64,000 nucleotides of DNA from Telmatactis stephensoni (Eukaryota > Cnidaria > Anthozoa > Actiniaria > Isophelliidae), in NCBI GenBank assembly GCA_029948255.1, contig JALIZF010001453.1:248001-312000 (forward strand). The letters run 5' to 3'. Positions 11,658 through 22,076 of this stretch are shown here, one piece after another. Position numbers and translations under genes: made by a program. The notes beneath the pieces are model-generated. The model was given only the letters and a program-made list of their open reading frames with translations. It made no database searches and was not told the origin of the DNA. The first letter of the stretch is position 1. Every line of letters starts with the position of its first letter.

Positions 11658-11716
11658 TTAAATTACGCTTACGAAAACCAACTAGTTGTGAAGTCAGTAA
11701 TAGTCATAGGATTAAG
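11658..11716 (+). CDS. SEA domain, first exon found
   Basis: A short exon between TTTTTACAG and GTAAGT. In the frame matching the next exon it reads LNYAYENQLVVKSVIVIGLR, ending in phase 2. It joins the downstream exon to give GLREGSVIVDY, the typical run of a SEA domain into its autoproteolysis strand. The beginning of the SEA fold (first helix and strand) must come from an unrecognised earlier exon ending in phase 0. Confidence 0.55.
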
Positions 11717-12002
11717 GTAAGTGTTGTCCAACGTTTCGAAAACAGTAGTACAGTAATTGCTTGTTTAAGAAATACTTTCATCTTTACTCCCCTACTCTCT
11801 GTTAGGGTTATGGGGAACAGGGGGGCTCTTTCAATTAATATTCGAAAGTTCGAGGTGTGGTTGCCCAATTTTTACGTCCCAGAGACTCGTGTATGAAGTG
11901 TTCGCATGTAGATGCAACCTTAACCTTCTCTCTTTCTATCCGTGCTCCGTTTTATGAGTATTTAAAACTGAAAGGATAGATGGGAAAGAAGTCTAAACAA
12001 GA

Positions 12003-12076
12003 ATCTGGTGCGAGGTCACCAGGAATCGAACTCGGGCCCCTTGCACCGATAGTCGCACAGTCTCCTGGCGATATTC
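12003..12076 (-). repeat. tRNA-like fragment, probably SINE head
   Basis: On the minus strand GAGTTCGATTCCTGG is a good pol III B-box inside a T-arm-like setting. The A-box half is unclear. It may be another tRNA-derived SINE, with body running towards 11930. Confidence 0.35.
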
Positions 12077-12265
12077 TTTAACAGAAAATCGCCTTTTTGG
12101 TCTGAAATGGGGTGCGAAAAAGGTCAAAATTTGTCTGAAATAAGGAAAAGGTTTCGTCAAGCATGCTATCAAATTCTCAGCAAATACCCACTGAGCTCCC
12201 CTTTACAGCTGTATTAAGCTGGGCTGTGCTCCCTGATTTGAAATTTAATCTTTTTTGTCAATAAG

Positions 12266-12402
12266 AGAGGGAAGTGTCATCGTGGATTACCGACTGACCA
12301 TGAGATCAAACGTCTCTGACCCATCTTTACCATTGAAACAAGCACTGGCTCGTGGTAATGGAACAATAAATGGGTTGGTCATAGATCCAAGTAGTATACA
12401 AG
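12266..12402 (+). CDS. SEA domain, second exon (autocleavage motif)
   Basis: The exon runs from an AG at 12265 to a phase-1 GT at 12403, 137 nt. It starts REGSVIVDYRLTMRSNV. GSVIV corresponds to the GSVVV-type site at which SEA domains break their own backbone, and VDYRL is the following strand. The rest (PLKQALARGNGTINGLVIDP) fits the second helix and last strand of the fold. SEA domains usually sit next to the membrane in glycosylated surface proteins. That matches the Pro/Thr stalk and transmembrane helix encoded by the next exon. Confidence 0.7.
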
Positions 12403-12779
12403 GTTTGTATTTAAATAATGGATTATTAATGTTAGGGTATTTTAAGATTGTAACATAGTTTTGTTTGCTTCGATTGTTTTTGTTAGTTCGTTCGTATGTT
12501 TTTCCTCTGTCTTGTTTGGACGTTTGTTTGCTCGTTCATTTTGCTCACTCTAAAGAGTTTTTTATTCAACAGTTTGAGAGCAATCTACGTAGCGAAGTAC
12601 AAGCTTGGTTTGTTTTCATCTAAACTAAACTATAACTACCTGCATGTTCTTGACTGCCATCGCTAGGGAAAATTGTCACTTCTGCAATTTCTCCACAGCT
12701 ATCGGCTTTAGACTATTTAATTATATTGGCTTCAGTTGATTCTCTGTTCCCTATGTTTTTCCAAAGCAGAAAGGATAAA

Positions 12780-13067
12780 CTCTTTTCTTTTCTTTTCTTT
12801 TCTTTTCTTTTCTTTTCTTTTCTTTTCTTTTCTTTTCTCTTTCTTTCTTTCTCTTCTTTCTTTCTCTTCTCTTTCCTTTTCTTCTCTTTTCTTTCTTTCT
12901 TCTTTCTTTTCTTTCTTTTCTTTTCTTTTCTTTTCTTTTCTTTCTTTTCTTTTCTTTTCTTTCTTTTCTTTCTTTCTTTTCTTTTCTTTCCTTTTCTTTT
13001 CTTTTCTTTCTTTTCTTTTCTTTCTTTCTTTTCTTTTCTTTCTTTTTTTCTTTTTTCTTTTTCTTTT
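12780..13067. repeat. (CTTTT)n polypyrimidine tract
   Basis: Almost 290 bases of pure C/T on the + strand, mainly CTTTT units with CTTT variants. Overlapping open frames on both strands (Phe/Ser-rich or Lys/Glu-rich) are translation of this tract and not genes. Confidence 0.95.
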
Positions 13068-13215
13068 AAAATTGAGAATAGAAACTAAACGTTTGAATGT
13101 CTTTTTATGGTAGAAAAGTGATATTATGAAAGACATTTTCAAGTTTTGAAAACAGGAATTTGAGCTGAGCCGCTTGCCGTACTGTGGTTGATTTACAAGA
13201 AATTCAAACTAAATT

Positions 13216-13361
13216 AGAGTGCTCGCATTAAACCCGTGAATTGTACTGAAGTAGTTACTAAATAGCACTGAATAGCACGAAAGTCTTTTCTGTTGTTTAA
13301 TTATAGTGTTATTTAGTATGAATTAGTAGTATTTGTTTCACGGTTTTAGTGCTAGCACTCT
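13216..13361. mobile_element. MITE family AGAGTGC, copy 2
   Basis: AGAGTGCTCGCATTAAACCC and the complementary GTTTTAGTGCTAGCACTCT bound 146 bp, with TA on both outer sides (TA target duplication). Confidence 0.7.
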
Positions 13362-13935
13362 ACAATCCTTTTTTGCTGTTATTGGCAAAGTTTTTCTTTT
13401 TTACAAATAAAAGAAACCGGCTTCTTATAACGTACCTAGTGTCCCATGATATTTTTGAGCATTATCTTGAGTTCGTGAATAACGTCTACCTTACACGATG
13501 CGTAAAAGTTATCAAAGGCCACATTTTTAATGCTGTACACTCAGTTTCAATATTAAAAGGGTTACAGACTTCGTCACATAAGTCTCTAACCCTTAATTAC
13601 ACCGCCTTTTCGTGATCATAATTACGCGACCACCGAAGTTCAAATACCAGCACGCAAAAGGTATTTTCCGCTACCGTCAATCAAAAATATCAAAGGTACC
13701 GACTGATTATTTGTAATTGAGGGTCGAGAAAAACGCCTTTGCATGTTGCCATTTGAACCTTGTAGGCCGCGAAACAATTGAAGTCGCTGTCAAACACCAA
13801 TGAGTTATACCAGGCGTAGAGTTTATTTGTGATCGTGTAATTGAGAATTTGCTCTCAGATCATAATTTAAAGGTTTTTAATGTTGCTTTACTGGCATCTG
13901 TCCAGTATATCGTAACATCTGTGACATTATTTCAG

Positions 13936-14136
13936 GTTCTGATGTTCCACCAACTACTGTCCCACCAACAACAACTGTCCCACCAACAACAACTGCCCCA
14001 CCAACTTCCGAGTCAGAAGGGTTAGGTACTGGGGCCATCATTGGCATTGCTGTTGGTGCTATTGTATTTATTATCATCATTATATTGATTGTTTACTGTT
14101 GCTGTAAAAATAAAAAACGAAAAAGTAGTAGAAATG
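13936..14136 (+). CDS. Stalk and transmembrane helix exon
   Basis: The exon lies between ATTTCAG and GTAAGC, 67 codons, phase 1-1. It encodes a stalk rich in PPTT repeats (likely O-glycosylated) and then a helix, GAIIGIAVGAIVFIIIIILI, followed by VYCCCKNKKRKSS. The CCC suggests palmitoylation and the basic cluster is a stop-transfer signal. This sets a type I topology, with Ig and SEA modules outside and the following exons inside the cell. The phase joins the SEA exon upstream and the 40-nt exon downstream without breaking the frame. Confidence 0.85.
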
Positions 14137-14933
14137 GTAAGCATTCATATTTCCTATGTATAAGTTATATACTTTTACAGTGCCATAGTGGTTTGTGGTT
14201 TCTAAAGGTTCTTCAAATTGTCTACAAATCTGCAAAGCTCTAAAATAGTCTAAAAATCCCATTTATTTTTAAAACTAAAATTTTAAAACGCCTATTAGAA
14301 CAAAATGACTATCTAACAGCCTATTTCACCTTTTTTGAAATAGGTGTATACAGTTGAGTGAGTCCTGTACTAGCCAAAGCCTCGGTTTCAGAGCATACTA
14401 TCGTTTGCAGACATTGCCAATTGCCAATAAAGCAGCTTAATTTGTCGCTAATTAAACAATATATGATTTAAATGATACCAAATTATATAAACAGCTAGTG
14501 TAACGATAACCAGGCTTTGGCTAGTGCAGGATTCACTGAACCGTATCTTGGGAAATGGCTATTGTTGGCCAACTCCTAAGCCGCAAGGCATATTATAGAT
14601 GATGGAAAGTAGAAGTTGGTATTTAATGCCCTTGGCTATGTACTTGAAAGTGATTTTTACAGGCACTGTCTTAGTAACAAAGGCATTTCGAATTTATTTT
14701 TGTTGGTTCGCATCAGTTTTGTAGTTATTGATGTTGTTATCATTGTTTTGGTGTTTTTGGTTCTGTTTTATCTTGTTTTCACTCTTTGCTCACGAAGCCT
14801 TATATTTCAAAACGCGCACAAGACGTGTTAGTTTTGACGTATGTGCTATTTTACTATTTTTAATTCCAAAATTCACTATATGCACTATTAAAGGAAGAGA
14901 ACAATGTTTTATTCGTTATTTTTGGTTTTATAG

Positions 14934-14973
14934 GATCGTTGAATATCACCGACGACGAAGAGAGTGCCGGCAT
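14934..14973 (+). CDS. Cytoplasmic tail exon (40 nt)
   Basis: A short exon between TTTTATAG and GTAAGT, phase 1 to 2, encoding roughly GSLNITDDEESAGM, an acidic linker. The support is the pair of good splice signals and the phase fit with both neighbours. Confidence 0.6.
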
Positions 14974-15456
14974 GTAAGTTTTGTGCTTAGTTCCATCAAT
15001 ACATTAATTGAACATGTCTGTTTGACGTAATGAACACAACAATTTTACTAATAAGTTGATATGTTAGTCGGTTTGGTGTGTATTGACTGTTTTCACGCTA
15101 ATGCTTGATTGTATATTTCTAGTATTTTGAGTGCAGTCATTATTCAAATGTTATTGCCTGTCGTGCTTAACAATATTTTAAAATTCAAGTGTAGCTATGT
15201 TCTGATAAAACACAACTGGAGCTGTAGATTACAAAAGTTAAATAGAAATCACCGGCCATAGGCGAGTAATCTCTATAGCTTTTTAGAGTGTTGTGCAACT
15301 TCAGGAGTGCTTCATCAGAGTACAGAATAAAGCTGTTTGTCTGTTGTCTATTTGTTTGTTTGTCTGTCTGTTTTTTTCGCTTATGTTTGTCTGTCTGTCT
15401 GTCTGTTTTCATATATTTTTATATGTTGTCATTGTTGATATTTTTGTATAACCCAG

Positions 15457-15583
15457 AGTTAACCTTGGTGCGTCAACATACGTTAAAGATGGTCCACTCG
15501 CATCGTCTAGTAACGTATCCGTAAATAATAACCAGGGCACTGCGAACGAAGACGTTACCTATGCAAAAGTGGACAAATCAAAG
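15457..15583 (+). CDS. Cytoplasmic tail exon with ITIM-like motif VTYAKV
   Basis: The exon lies between AACCCAG and GTAATA, phase 2 to 0. It is Ser/Asn-rich and ends NEDVTYAKVDKSK. VTYAKV fits the (S/I/V/L)xYxx(I/V/L) pattern of immunoreceptor tyrosine inhibitory motifs, which bind SH2-domain phosphatases after phosphorylation in vertebrates. A further tyrosine (STYVKDG) lies upstream. Whether cnidarian kinases use these sites is unknown. Confidence 0.75.
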
Positions 15584-15667
15584 GTAATATTTGAACCAGT
15601 CCGACTGTAGCTGATTCTTACTTAAGACTTGTTGACGACTACAACATAACGACATAAGTAGAGATTA

Positions 15668-15908
15668 AGAATTCGAAATGAAAAAATGCAAATGAGATGA
15701 CGTCAACCCGGGAATTATTAAATATACAAAACATGACTATAAGCAATTATTACAATTTTATCTTTTGGAAAAGGTTTTATGTACTAAACTACACACTATG
15801 GACATATTTTTTCCTTACCCTTATGCACCTGTTTGAAAATTTGAAACAAAATGTGGCATCAAATTCCTGGGTTGACGTCATCTCATTTGCATTTTCTAAT
15901 TTTGAATG
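15668..15908. mobile_element. Fold-back element
   Basis: Left arm ATGCAAATGAGATGACGTCA and right arm TGACGTCATCTCATTTGCAT are exact complements, with some further matching outside. No target duplication is certain. The open frame between them is not a gene. Confidence 0.65.
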
Positions 15909-16148
15909 TTTAATTTCTCTGAAGGGAAATGTCTGTATCAAGAAATATTTAACAAGGCGGATTTTCCATTCACAAAGAAATGATTTATGAAGTTCCTGGC
16001 TAGGGGTGATAGGGACTTTAATGCTAACAAGTAGTGCAAGTTAATTCCTCGCTGATTGGTTAGTTCCATTTCAAGGATTTACCCAGTCCGGGCCCGAGTG
16101 GCAATTCCATTCGTAAACAGGCTTATGCTGTTGACTGTAGCACCTATA

Positions 16149-16283
16149 GAGGGATTTCACGGCAGACATGTTTGTTGGCAAGTACAATAGAAAGTTTTTG
16201 AATTAGAGAATATTTCATTTCTTTTTTGGGGAAAAAGCTCTATTATTTTGACCATAAACATGTCTGCCGTGAAATCCCTCCAT
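16149..16283. mobile_element. Fold-back MITE
   Basis: GAGGGATTTCACGGCAGACA and TGTCTGCCGTGAAATCCCTC are perfect complements flanking about 85 bp of AT-rich sequence. Confidence 0.7.
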
Positions 16284-16285
16284 AT

Positions 16286-16424
16286 ACCTTTCCTGGACTC
16301 GCTAACCACAAAACAATAGATTCAAAGCGAGGCTGAGGTGGATAAAATACACTTTATCCGCCCCAGCCTCGACTTGAAACTACTGTTTTGTGATCAGCAA
16401 TGCGAATTCAGGAAAGGTCTATTC
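16286..16424. mobile_element. MITE family AGACCTTTCC, copy 1
   Basis: The ends TACCTTTCCTGGACTCGC and GCGAATTCAGGAAAGGTCTA are inverted, and inner arms AAAGCGAGGCTGAGG and CCCAGCCTCGACTT pair as well. It shares the CTAACCACAAAACAAT block with the copy at 29517. Confidence 0.65.
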
Positions 16425-16606
16425 GTTTTGTTGTTATTAATTGCAAATGCAAGTATGAGTTTAGGGCTCAGCAATCTTATCTCCTCCTAGCTGTGAATAA
16501 TACTGGGAATCTTTATCGACTCCGAGATACTTTTTAGGAACTACCACACCAACATGAATAATTGTTTTTGGTGTGAATTAATAAGTTTTATATGTTCCTT
16601 CTCTAG

Positions 16607-16841
16607 AAAAATCCCAAACCCAAGAAACAAGGAGAGATAATGTATGCAGATCTAGCAGAATTCCAGGAAAGTGGCAATAAGACTGAAGCAAAGGGAGGAA
16701 TTAGACTAGAACCACTTCCAAAGGATAAAGTTAAAATGCCACCAAAATACGAAGAAAGTGAGTACGCTGAGATTGTTGGGTTCAAGAAAGCCAGGGATGA
16801 AGCCAAAGAGAAGACCGACGGAGATGAAGCTAACAAGCAAG
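16607..16841 (+). CDS. Cytoplasmic tail exon with ITIM-like motifs IMYADL and SEYAEI
   Basis: The exon lies between TTCTCTAG and GTAAAG, phase 0 to 1, 78 codons. It starts KNPKPKKQGE and contains IMYADLAEF and, about 40 residues on, SEYAEIVGF. Both fit the ITIM consensus. With VTYAKV in the previous exon this makes three Y-A-x-(V/L/I) sites, close to the spacing seen in inhibitory receptor tails. The C-terminal part is Lys/Glu-rich (KARDEAKEKTDGDEANK). Its phase-1 donor fits both the Ig-like exon at 17280 and the terminal exon at 23756. Confidence 0.8.
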
Positions 16842-17039
16842 GTAAAGATTTTCCTTCTTTACAGTACGAACCGAGCGCAAACAGACCTCGCGTCCTCTTA
16901 GCATATATCCTCAGTACGTCCTCAATCGCTGAATTGTTACACATTTATGTGCAAATTTGCATACACACACACACACGTAGCATACGACCCATATCTGATC
17001 ATGGAGCACAGCTTAGACCGAAACTAGTTCGTTTTTACT

Positions 17040-17200
17040 GAGGGAGAAAAAAACGGAGAACCCGGAGAAAAAAACCTTCGAAGCAAAGGAGAGAACGAAC
17101 AAGAAACTCAAGCCACATGTGATGCTCCGTTCGGGAATCGAACTAGGGACCACAGCGGTGACAGACCGGCGCTCTCACCGCTCGGCCACCCTTGCTTGAC
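17040..17200 (-). mobile_element. tRNA-derived SINE, copy 2
   Basis: Minus strand: head GGTGGCCGAGCGGTGAGAGC (A-box) and AGTTCGATTCCCG (B-box), then TTGAGTTTCTTGTTC and a GGTTTTTTTCTCCGGGTTC body. Same family as 4848-5166, with a better preserved tRNA-Ser/Leu-like head. The tail side is unclear, with a CA repeat near 16963. Confidence 0.7.
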
Positions 17201-17279
17201 AAGTCTGTAGGACTGTATTTCTACAAGTACGTCCTGTCAACTAATGACTAATACAAGTAATATGAATTTATCTACACAG

Positions 17280-17660
17280 ACGGCGCTCACTGGACTACAA
17301 TCCCGCCAGCTGACTTGACTAAAATACAAGGAGAAACTATGACACTAACTTGGGTTGTCGATTTATCTCCTAATACCTTCATCAAAACTGGAGTTCGACA
17401 ATGGAAAACTAATGATGCTAAAGAGTGCGAGTATATTGTCTTCAAGGAGCACGACAAGGAACCGACCATCAACCCAGCATTTGGAAATCGATCATCAGAC
17501 ATCACTCTAACAACAGCTACGTCAGGAAGTGTTGTAACGGTAACATTTACCTTGTCCAACCTTGTAAAGAGCGATGAAGCAGAATACGATTTGAATGTGC
17601 AGGGAAATGACTCAGAAAAAGACAAAGACTCTCCAAGGAAAACACGATTGGCTATTAAAG
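17280..17660 (+). CDS. V-like Ig domain exon placed after the cytoplasmic exons
   Basis: The exon lies between TCTACACAG and GTGGGT, 127 codons, phase 1-1. It encodes GAHWTTIPPADLTKIQGETM, then TLTWVVDL, a core RQWKTN, SDITLTTA and finally SDEAEYDLNVQ. This reads as strands B, C, E and F of a V-like Ig domain, but both usual cysteines are replaced (W in strand B, L in strand F). It sits downstream of the receptor's cytoplasmic exons. It could be the first domain of another gene, a relic of duplication, or an exon included in the tail; the phase allows inclusion. Confidence 0.6.
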
Positions 17661-17687
17661 GTGGGTGAACATTAACGTTGTGAAACT

Positions 17688-17962
17688 ACAATCCGCGCCT
17701 TTATTAATGACACACACATCTAAATTCTAACACAATACGCTTAAACAACCACTTTCTTGGTCATTATCTGCATCTCGGTAAAACCCCCCCTCCCCCATGT
17801 CAATGTTGAGGGTCGCAACGTTCCCCGGGTAGCGCGAGCATCACCAAGCAACATTGACGCGGGGGGAGGGGGGGACAAAAGTCGGGTGACGTGCGCTGCT
17901 ACATTACAGTAATTTATCATGCTCCATGCATGGCTGTGTCAAAGTAAAAAGGCGCGGATTGT
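17688..17962. mobile_element. 275-bp MITE, left member of pair
   Basis: It starts ACAATCCGCGCCTTTATTA and ends with the inverted AAAGGCGCGGATTGT. The interior is a second palindrome: a C-tract plus CAATGTTG, and CAACATTG plus a G-tract. It differs from 21802-22076 by a single base. TA lies at the outer left boundary; the inner right boundary has TCTG instead. Confidence 0.85.
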
Positions 17963-18164
17963 CTGAGAAGGAACGCAGGTGACAAAAACAAGGCCTCGCG
18001 CGAGTATTTGTGTTTGACATGTTAGCCGACGTCCGAAATGACATCCCATGTTGCAACAGAACATGTCGTCATCAATTCGAAAGTAAATTAAGAATATATT
18101 CTAAATGAAAATTGATGATTGTTGCTATTCCATATGTAGCACATTTGCGTGCGCCCGCCTAACT

Positions 18165-19250
18165 ATGGGACGGAAAATTATCTCTGCAGAAACTAAAGCA
18201 TTAGTTAAATTTCTGAGCATGCAGGGCAAGTTCTCTAAGAAAAAAATTGCCGAAACATGTGGAGTATCGCGTTCGACTGTATACAGATGTCTTTTGGCCG
18301 TCAAGGAAAAGAAACAAAAAACCAAGACCAAAGTAGGGAGGAAACGGATATTTCAAGTTCGAGAGGAGCGTAGGATGAAACGCTGTATCAACAAGCTGCG
18401 ACAGGAAGAGGGCAATTTCACAGCACAACGCCTTCTTGTGGAGATGAACATTCCAGGCAATGTAGCTTCAGTGAGGACCATGCAAAAACATTTGAATCGA
18501 CTTGGATACCGATATGTGCAAGCACGAAAGAAAGGTATATTGACAAGGAAGGACCGAAGGCTGAGAATGGTTTTCGCGAAAAATTTCAAAAGAAACTATG
18601 GAACAGAATTCTGGACTGAAAAAGTAGCATTTTTCTTTGATGCTGTGAGTTTTTACCATAAATATAACCCGTTAGACCAAGCAAGAGCACCCGATGGTCT
18701 AATATGGAGACTCATGTCCGAAGGACTATCGGAGCATTGCACAGCAAAAGGGTCTAAAGTTGGGTCGGGGGGTCGAGTTGTAAAATTCTTTGTAGCCATT
18801 TCATACAACGAAGGTGTAGTTTTATGTGAAACCTATGAAAAACTAAATGGCGATAGCTTTACACAATTCATTTTCGATCATTTTGGTAAAGCGTTTCGTC
18901 GTAGTAAGAAAGGTCGTTCTCGAATATTTGTACAAGACGGAGATCCTAGTCAAAACTGTGCACAAGCAAAGGGAGCTTTGAAAGCAATACGTGCAAAAAT
19001 GTTTGCAATACCTGCCCGTAGCCCAGATCTCAATCCCATAGAGAACTTTTTCCATACAGTGAAAACGGATCTGAGGCAACAAGCAATAGATCAGAAAATA
19101 GAATACGAAACAGTTGACGAATTCGCTAAGCGTATAAGATCACTAATGCTCAGTAATTGTTATAAAGCCCAGATAAATAAGACCATATTAAGTCTCAATA
19201 AGCGCATCGATTTGATCATTCAAAACCAAGGTCGACGTTTGAAGTATTGA
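18165..19250 (+). CDS. Tc1/mariner-superfamily DDE transposase
   Basis: An intact protein of 361 residues from the methionine of MGRKII (an upstream methionine at 18105 is in frame). The N-terminus carries a helix-turn-helix (KKKIAETCGVSRSTVYRCLL), a GRKR basic hook and a second HTH region. The catalytic core has FFFDAV (first D), FVQDGDPSQNC (second D) and PDLNPIENFF (E). Counting gives 34 residues between second D and E, i.e. DD34E. It cuts and pastes DNA at TA sites. The frame is undamaged, suggesting recent arrival. It is intronless. Clear inverted repeats immediately around the gene were not found; the nearest are the 275-bp repeats outside. Confidence 0.9.
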   Translation: MGRKIISAETKALVKFLSMQGKFSKKKIAETCGVSRSTVYRCLLAVKEKKQKTKTKVGRKRIFQVREERRMKRCINKLRQEEGNFTAQRLLVEMNIPGNVASVRTMQKHLNRLGYRYVQARKKGILTRKDRRLRMVFAKNFKRNYGTEFWTEKVAFFFDAVSFYHKYNPLDQARAPDGLIWRLMSEGLSEHCTAKGSKVGSGGRVVKFFVAISYNEGVVLCETYEKLNGDSFTQFIFDHFGKAFRRSKKGRSRIFVQDGDPSQNCAQAKGALKAIRAKMFAIPARSPDLNPIENFFHTVKTDLRQQAIDQKIEYETVDEFAKRIRSLMLSNCYKAQINKTILSLNKRIDLIIQNQGRRLKY

Positions 19251-21801
19251 GACTGAGATAAATGTAATACGGTTCGGTCAAACACTTTTCTAGTTGTGAA
19301 TTGTAAATATTTTATTCAAAAATCCGGTGATAAATAACTCTGTACAGTTACCACGATGAACTATGAATAAATGCTTGAAACTGTCAAGAGACAGCCTATG
19401 GTCAATGTGTAATTTTACATTTCGGGCAAGCTGCATAATACGTATCATGTTACACTACTGTAAAGTATAAATACTAGCACAAAGTGCTTTCAAAATGTAC
19501 ATCGCGCTGAAATCTTCTCTTTATACGGAATGCACCGTTCAGCTAACTTAGTCACAAATTCACTATAAAGTTTTAACACATACAAAGGTGCAGAAAAACC
19601 CAAAATTTGCGCAAAAACAATGACGTCCACGGTTTACACTCAGAGAGTTAATATACTAACTCAGATGTCTTTTATAATAGGATTGCAAACCGTAAACCGT
19701 TGACGTCATCCAGAATTGTCATCAAGCAAACCGAACAATGTACTCCACTAGAGGCCATTTGAAAGCCTTAATGATTTCAAAAACATGTCTAAGAAAAATA
19801 CGAATTTGAAATTGTAGCCGAAGTGTTGTGTAATATTCAAGAGTTAACACTATTACTGCCACATTTGAAAGAACAATGCTTGAAGCCTTTGCACAACGTT
19901 GCCCAGTCAATATAAGTGTATCGAATTTCTAATCTCATGCAATGTACAGGAGTCAGTTTTCAATCTGGCAAAACACGCCAAGCTTTCGTGCAAAAAAACG
20001 CCCATATTATCAATCAAACTTAATATAATTATTCATTCCTCTTACGTATATCAACCCCTTACACCCCCTCCCCCCAGCTAAAGTTATATACTATGAGGAG
20101 TGAACACCCATAATGCATTTCTTCCGCTGGATCAGATACAGCGGAAGAAAAGGATTGTGGGCATCCATGAAAAATTTGCACAGCACCCGTCCCCTACTCT
20201 TAGGGTTAGAAAGTTCTTATAAGTGCCAAGCCCCCCTCGCTAACAGGCCCCAGACGGCACCGATTGCCTTCTTTACAGTTCCAAACTCGCCGAAATGGCC
20301 TTGTTGGCTTGGGGAATGCATCACAGAACGACCAGAGAAGCCTCAATACTCCGGAGATCACAGTTGAATCTTGTCGCCGTAATTACTGTGACTCTTTCTT
20401 CGTAAAGTCGCTTCCCACTCCTGAGTTCTTCCAGGAGATTGTCTCCGCCGTCTTTTCTTGCTTAATGATGCAAGTCAAGCGACTTCTGTGCTACAAAATG
20501 ACTCGGAAAAGCACTTAGAAGCTGAATTCAGGCCACGATCAGTACGTTCACCGAACGTCAACCCTAGAATTCGTCAGGCGTCACTGGATAAGTGAGCCTT
20601 CAGTCTTCCAAAACAGCACCAAATTGACAGTTACCTTGACAACTATTGTTTCTCTTTCCTGTTTTTTTTTTCTTTTTCTTCTCTCTTTTTCTCTTTCACA
20701 AACACATTTTTCTGTTTTTCTTTCTTTTCTCTCTGTTTTTTTTTTCTTTTGAGAGTTTCGTTGTTGTTCTCTCTCTATATATTCATTCCTCTTACGTTTA
20801 TCAACCCATTATACCCCCCATTATACCCCCCCCCCCCCCCCCCCCAGGTAATGCTATATGGCCGTGTTAACACTTTTTAACCTAAAACGAATGAGGCAAA
20901 ACATTTCCCACATGGTAACGGTAAAGCTAGCTTGGTCTACATGTGGTTCCAGGCAGCAACACCACTGTTGAATAGTCGCTGGACAACCATCAACCCTTCT
21001 TGTGGGAAAGCGGGTTAGATCCGCTGGGCTGTAGGTTATCAGATACACTTGTCGAATATTAGGTTCACGATCCTCGTGGATATTTGACGCGTTAGTTTCT
21101 GTCATTTTGTATCCCTGAAATACCTCGACGCTTCGAAAATTTATAGGTTGTAGCGCATGGTCATTTCATCTGCTATGTTCAGTAGTCACGCAACGCGTGA
21201 CTATTTCGACATCTGATTTGTACATAATTTACCAGATGTATATCTCTCTTGCGAAATGTATTCACTGCACGGCTTTTATTACGCAAGTGTGATTTTTATC
21301 TAAATGTTGGGAACAGATGTAGCTACAACTACCTGAGGACGTTCACAGTGGTTAGCTGCCGCTTTCGTGTGCACGCCCTACACTTAATGAAGTGTTACAC
21401 TGCATAACAATGGGTGCAGGTGACTTTTATGAACTTCGTCATCACCTCAATAGCCTGATTAGAACTTCTTGGTTTCCAGAAATGCAACCTGTACACACTC
21501 GAGAGCTCAGTTTGTATAAACCAACAGCTATTTTGCATCCAACTGACAATTTCTAAGCTCTTCACCAACTTCGAAGCCCCACCCTGGTGTCAGTCATTAC
21601 AATGTCTCTCAATTGACCCTTAATGCACCGCATGAAAAATCGACAAATTCTCGAATTTCTCTAAAATACTTCATATAAAATACTTCATTTCTACACAGAT
21701 AACACCTCCAGAGTTTCTTTATTGATAGAACGAATCCCACCAATATCCCATAATATAAAACGCACGATTGACCGGGTGATTTTTGTGTGTATAACCCCCA
21801 G
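19251..21801. other. Non-coding interior of the composite region
   Basis: Contains a small hairpin at 19620-19712 (GACGTCCACGGTTTAC-like arms). ATTCATTCCTCTTACGT followed by TATCAACCC occurs twice (about 20031 and 20781). A pyrimidine-rich stretch lies at 20646-20850, ending in a C run of about 19. No supported gene was found. Confidence 0.4.
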
Positions 21802-22076
21802 ACAATCCGCGCCTTTATTAATGACACACACATCTAAATTCTAACACAATACGCTTAAACAACCACTTTCTTGGTCATTATCTGCATCTCGGTAAAACCC
21901 CCCCTCCCCCATGTCAATGTTGAGGGTCGCAACGTTCCCCGGGTAGCGCGAGCATCACCAAGCAACATTGACGCGGGGGGAGGGGGGGACAAAAGTCGGG
22001 TGACGTGCGCTGCTGCATTACAGTAATTTATCATGCTCCATGCATGGCTGTGTCAAAGTAAAAAGGCGCGGATTGT
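21802..22076. mobile_element. 275-bp MITE, right member of pair
   Basis: Identical to 17688-17962 except for one A/G difference near 22015, in the same orientation. TA follows the right end; the left end is preceded by CCCAG. Confidence 0.85.

Larger units (their letters stand above)
17690..22074. mobile_element. Possible composite element bounded by two direct MITE copies
   Basis: Two 275-bp repeats in the same orientation flank 3.8 kb that includes a Tc1/mariner-type transposase gene. TA occurs only outside the two outer ends, while the inner ends read TCTG and CAGA. The outer flanks GAAACTA and TAGTTTC are complementary, so the empty site would be the palindrome GAAACTAGTTTC. It lies in the last intron of the receptor gene. 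Independent insertion of two MITEs is the alternative. Confidence 0.4.

Noticed and set aside
12726..13142. Ser/Phe-rich and Lys/Glu-rich open frames on both strands
   Set aside because: Low-complexity translation of the (CTTTT)n tract.
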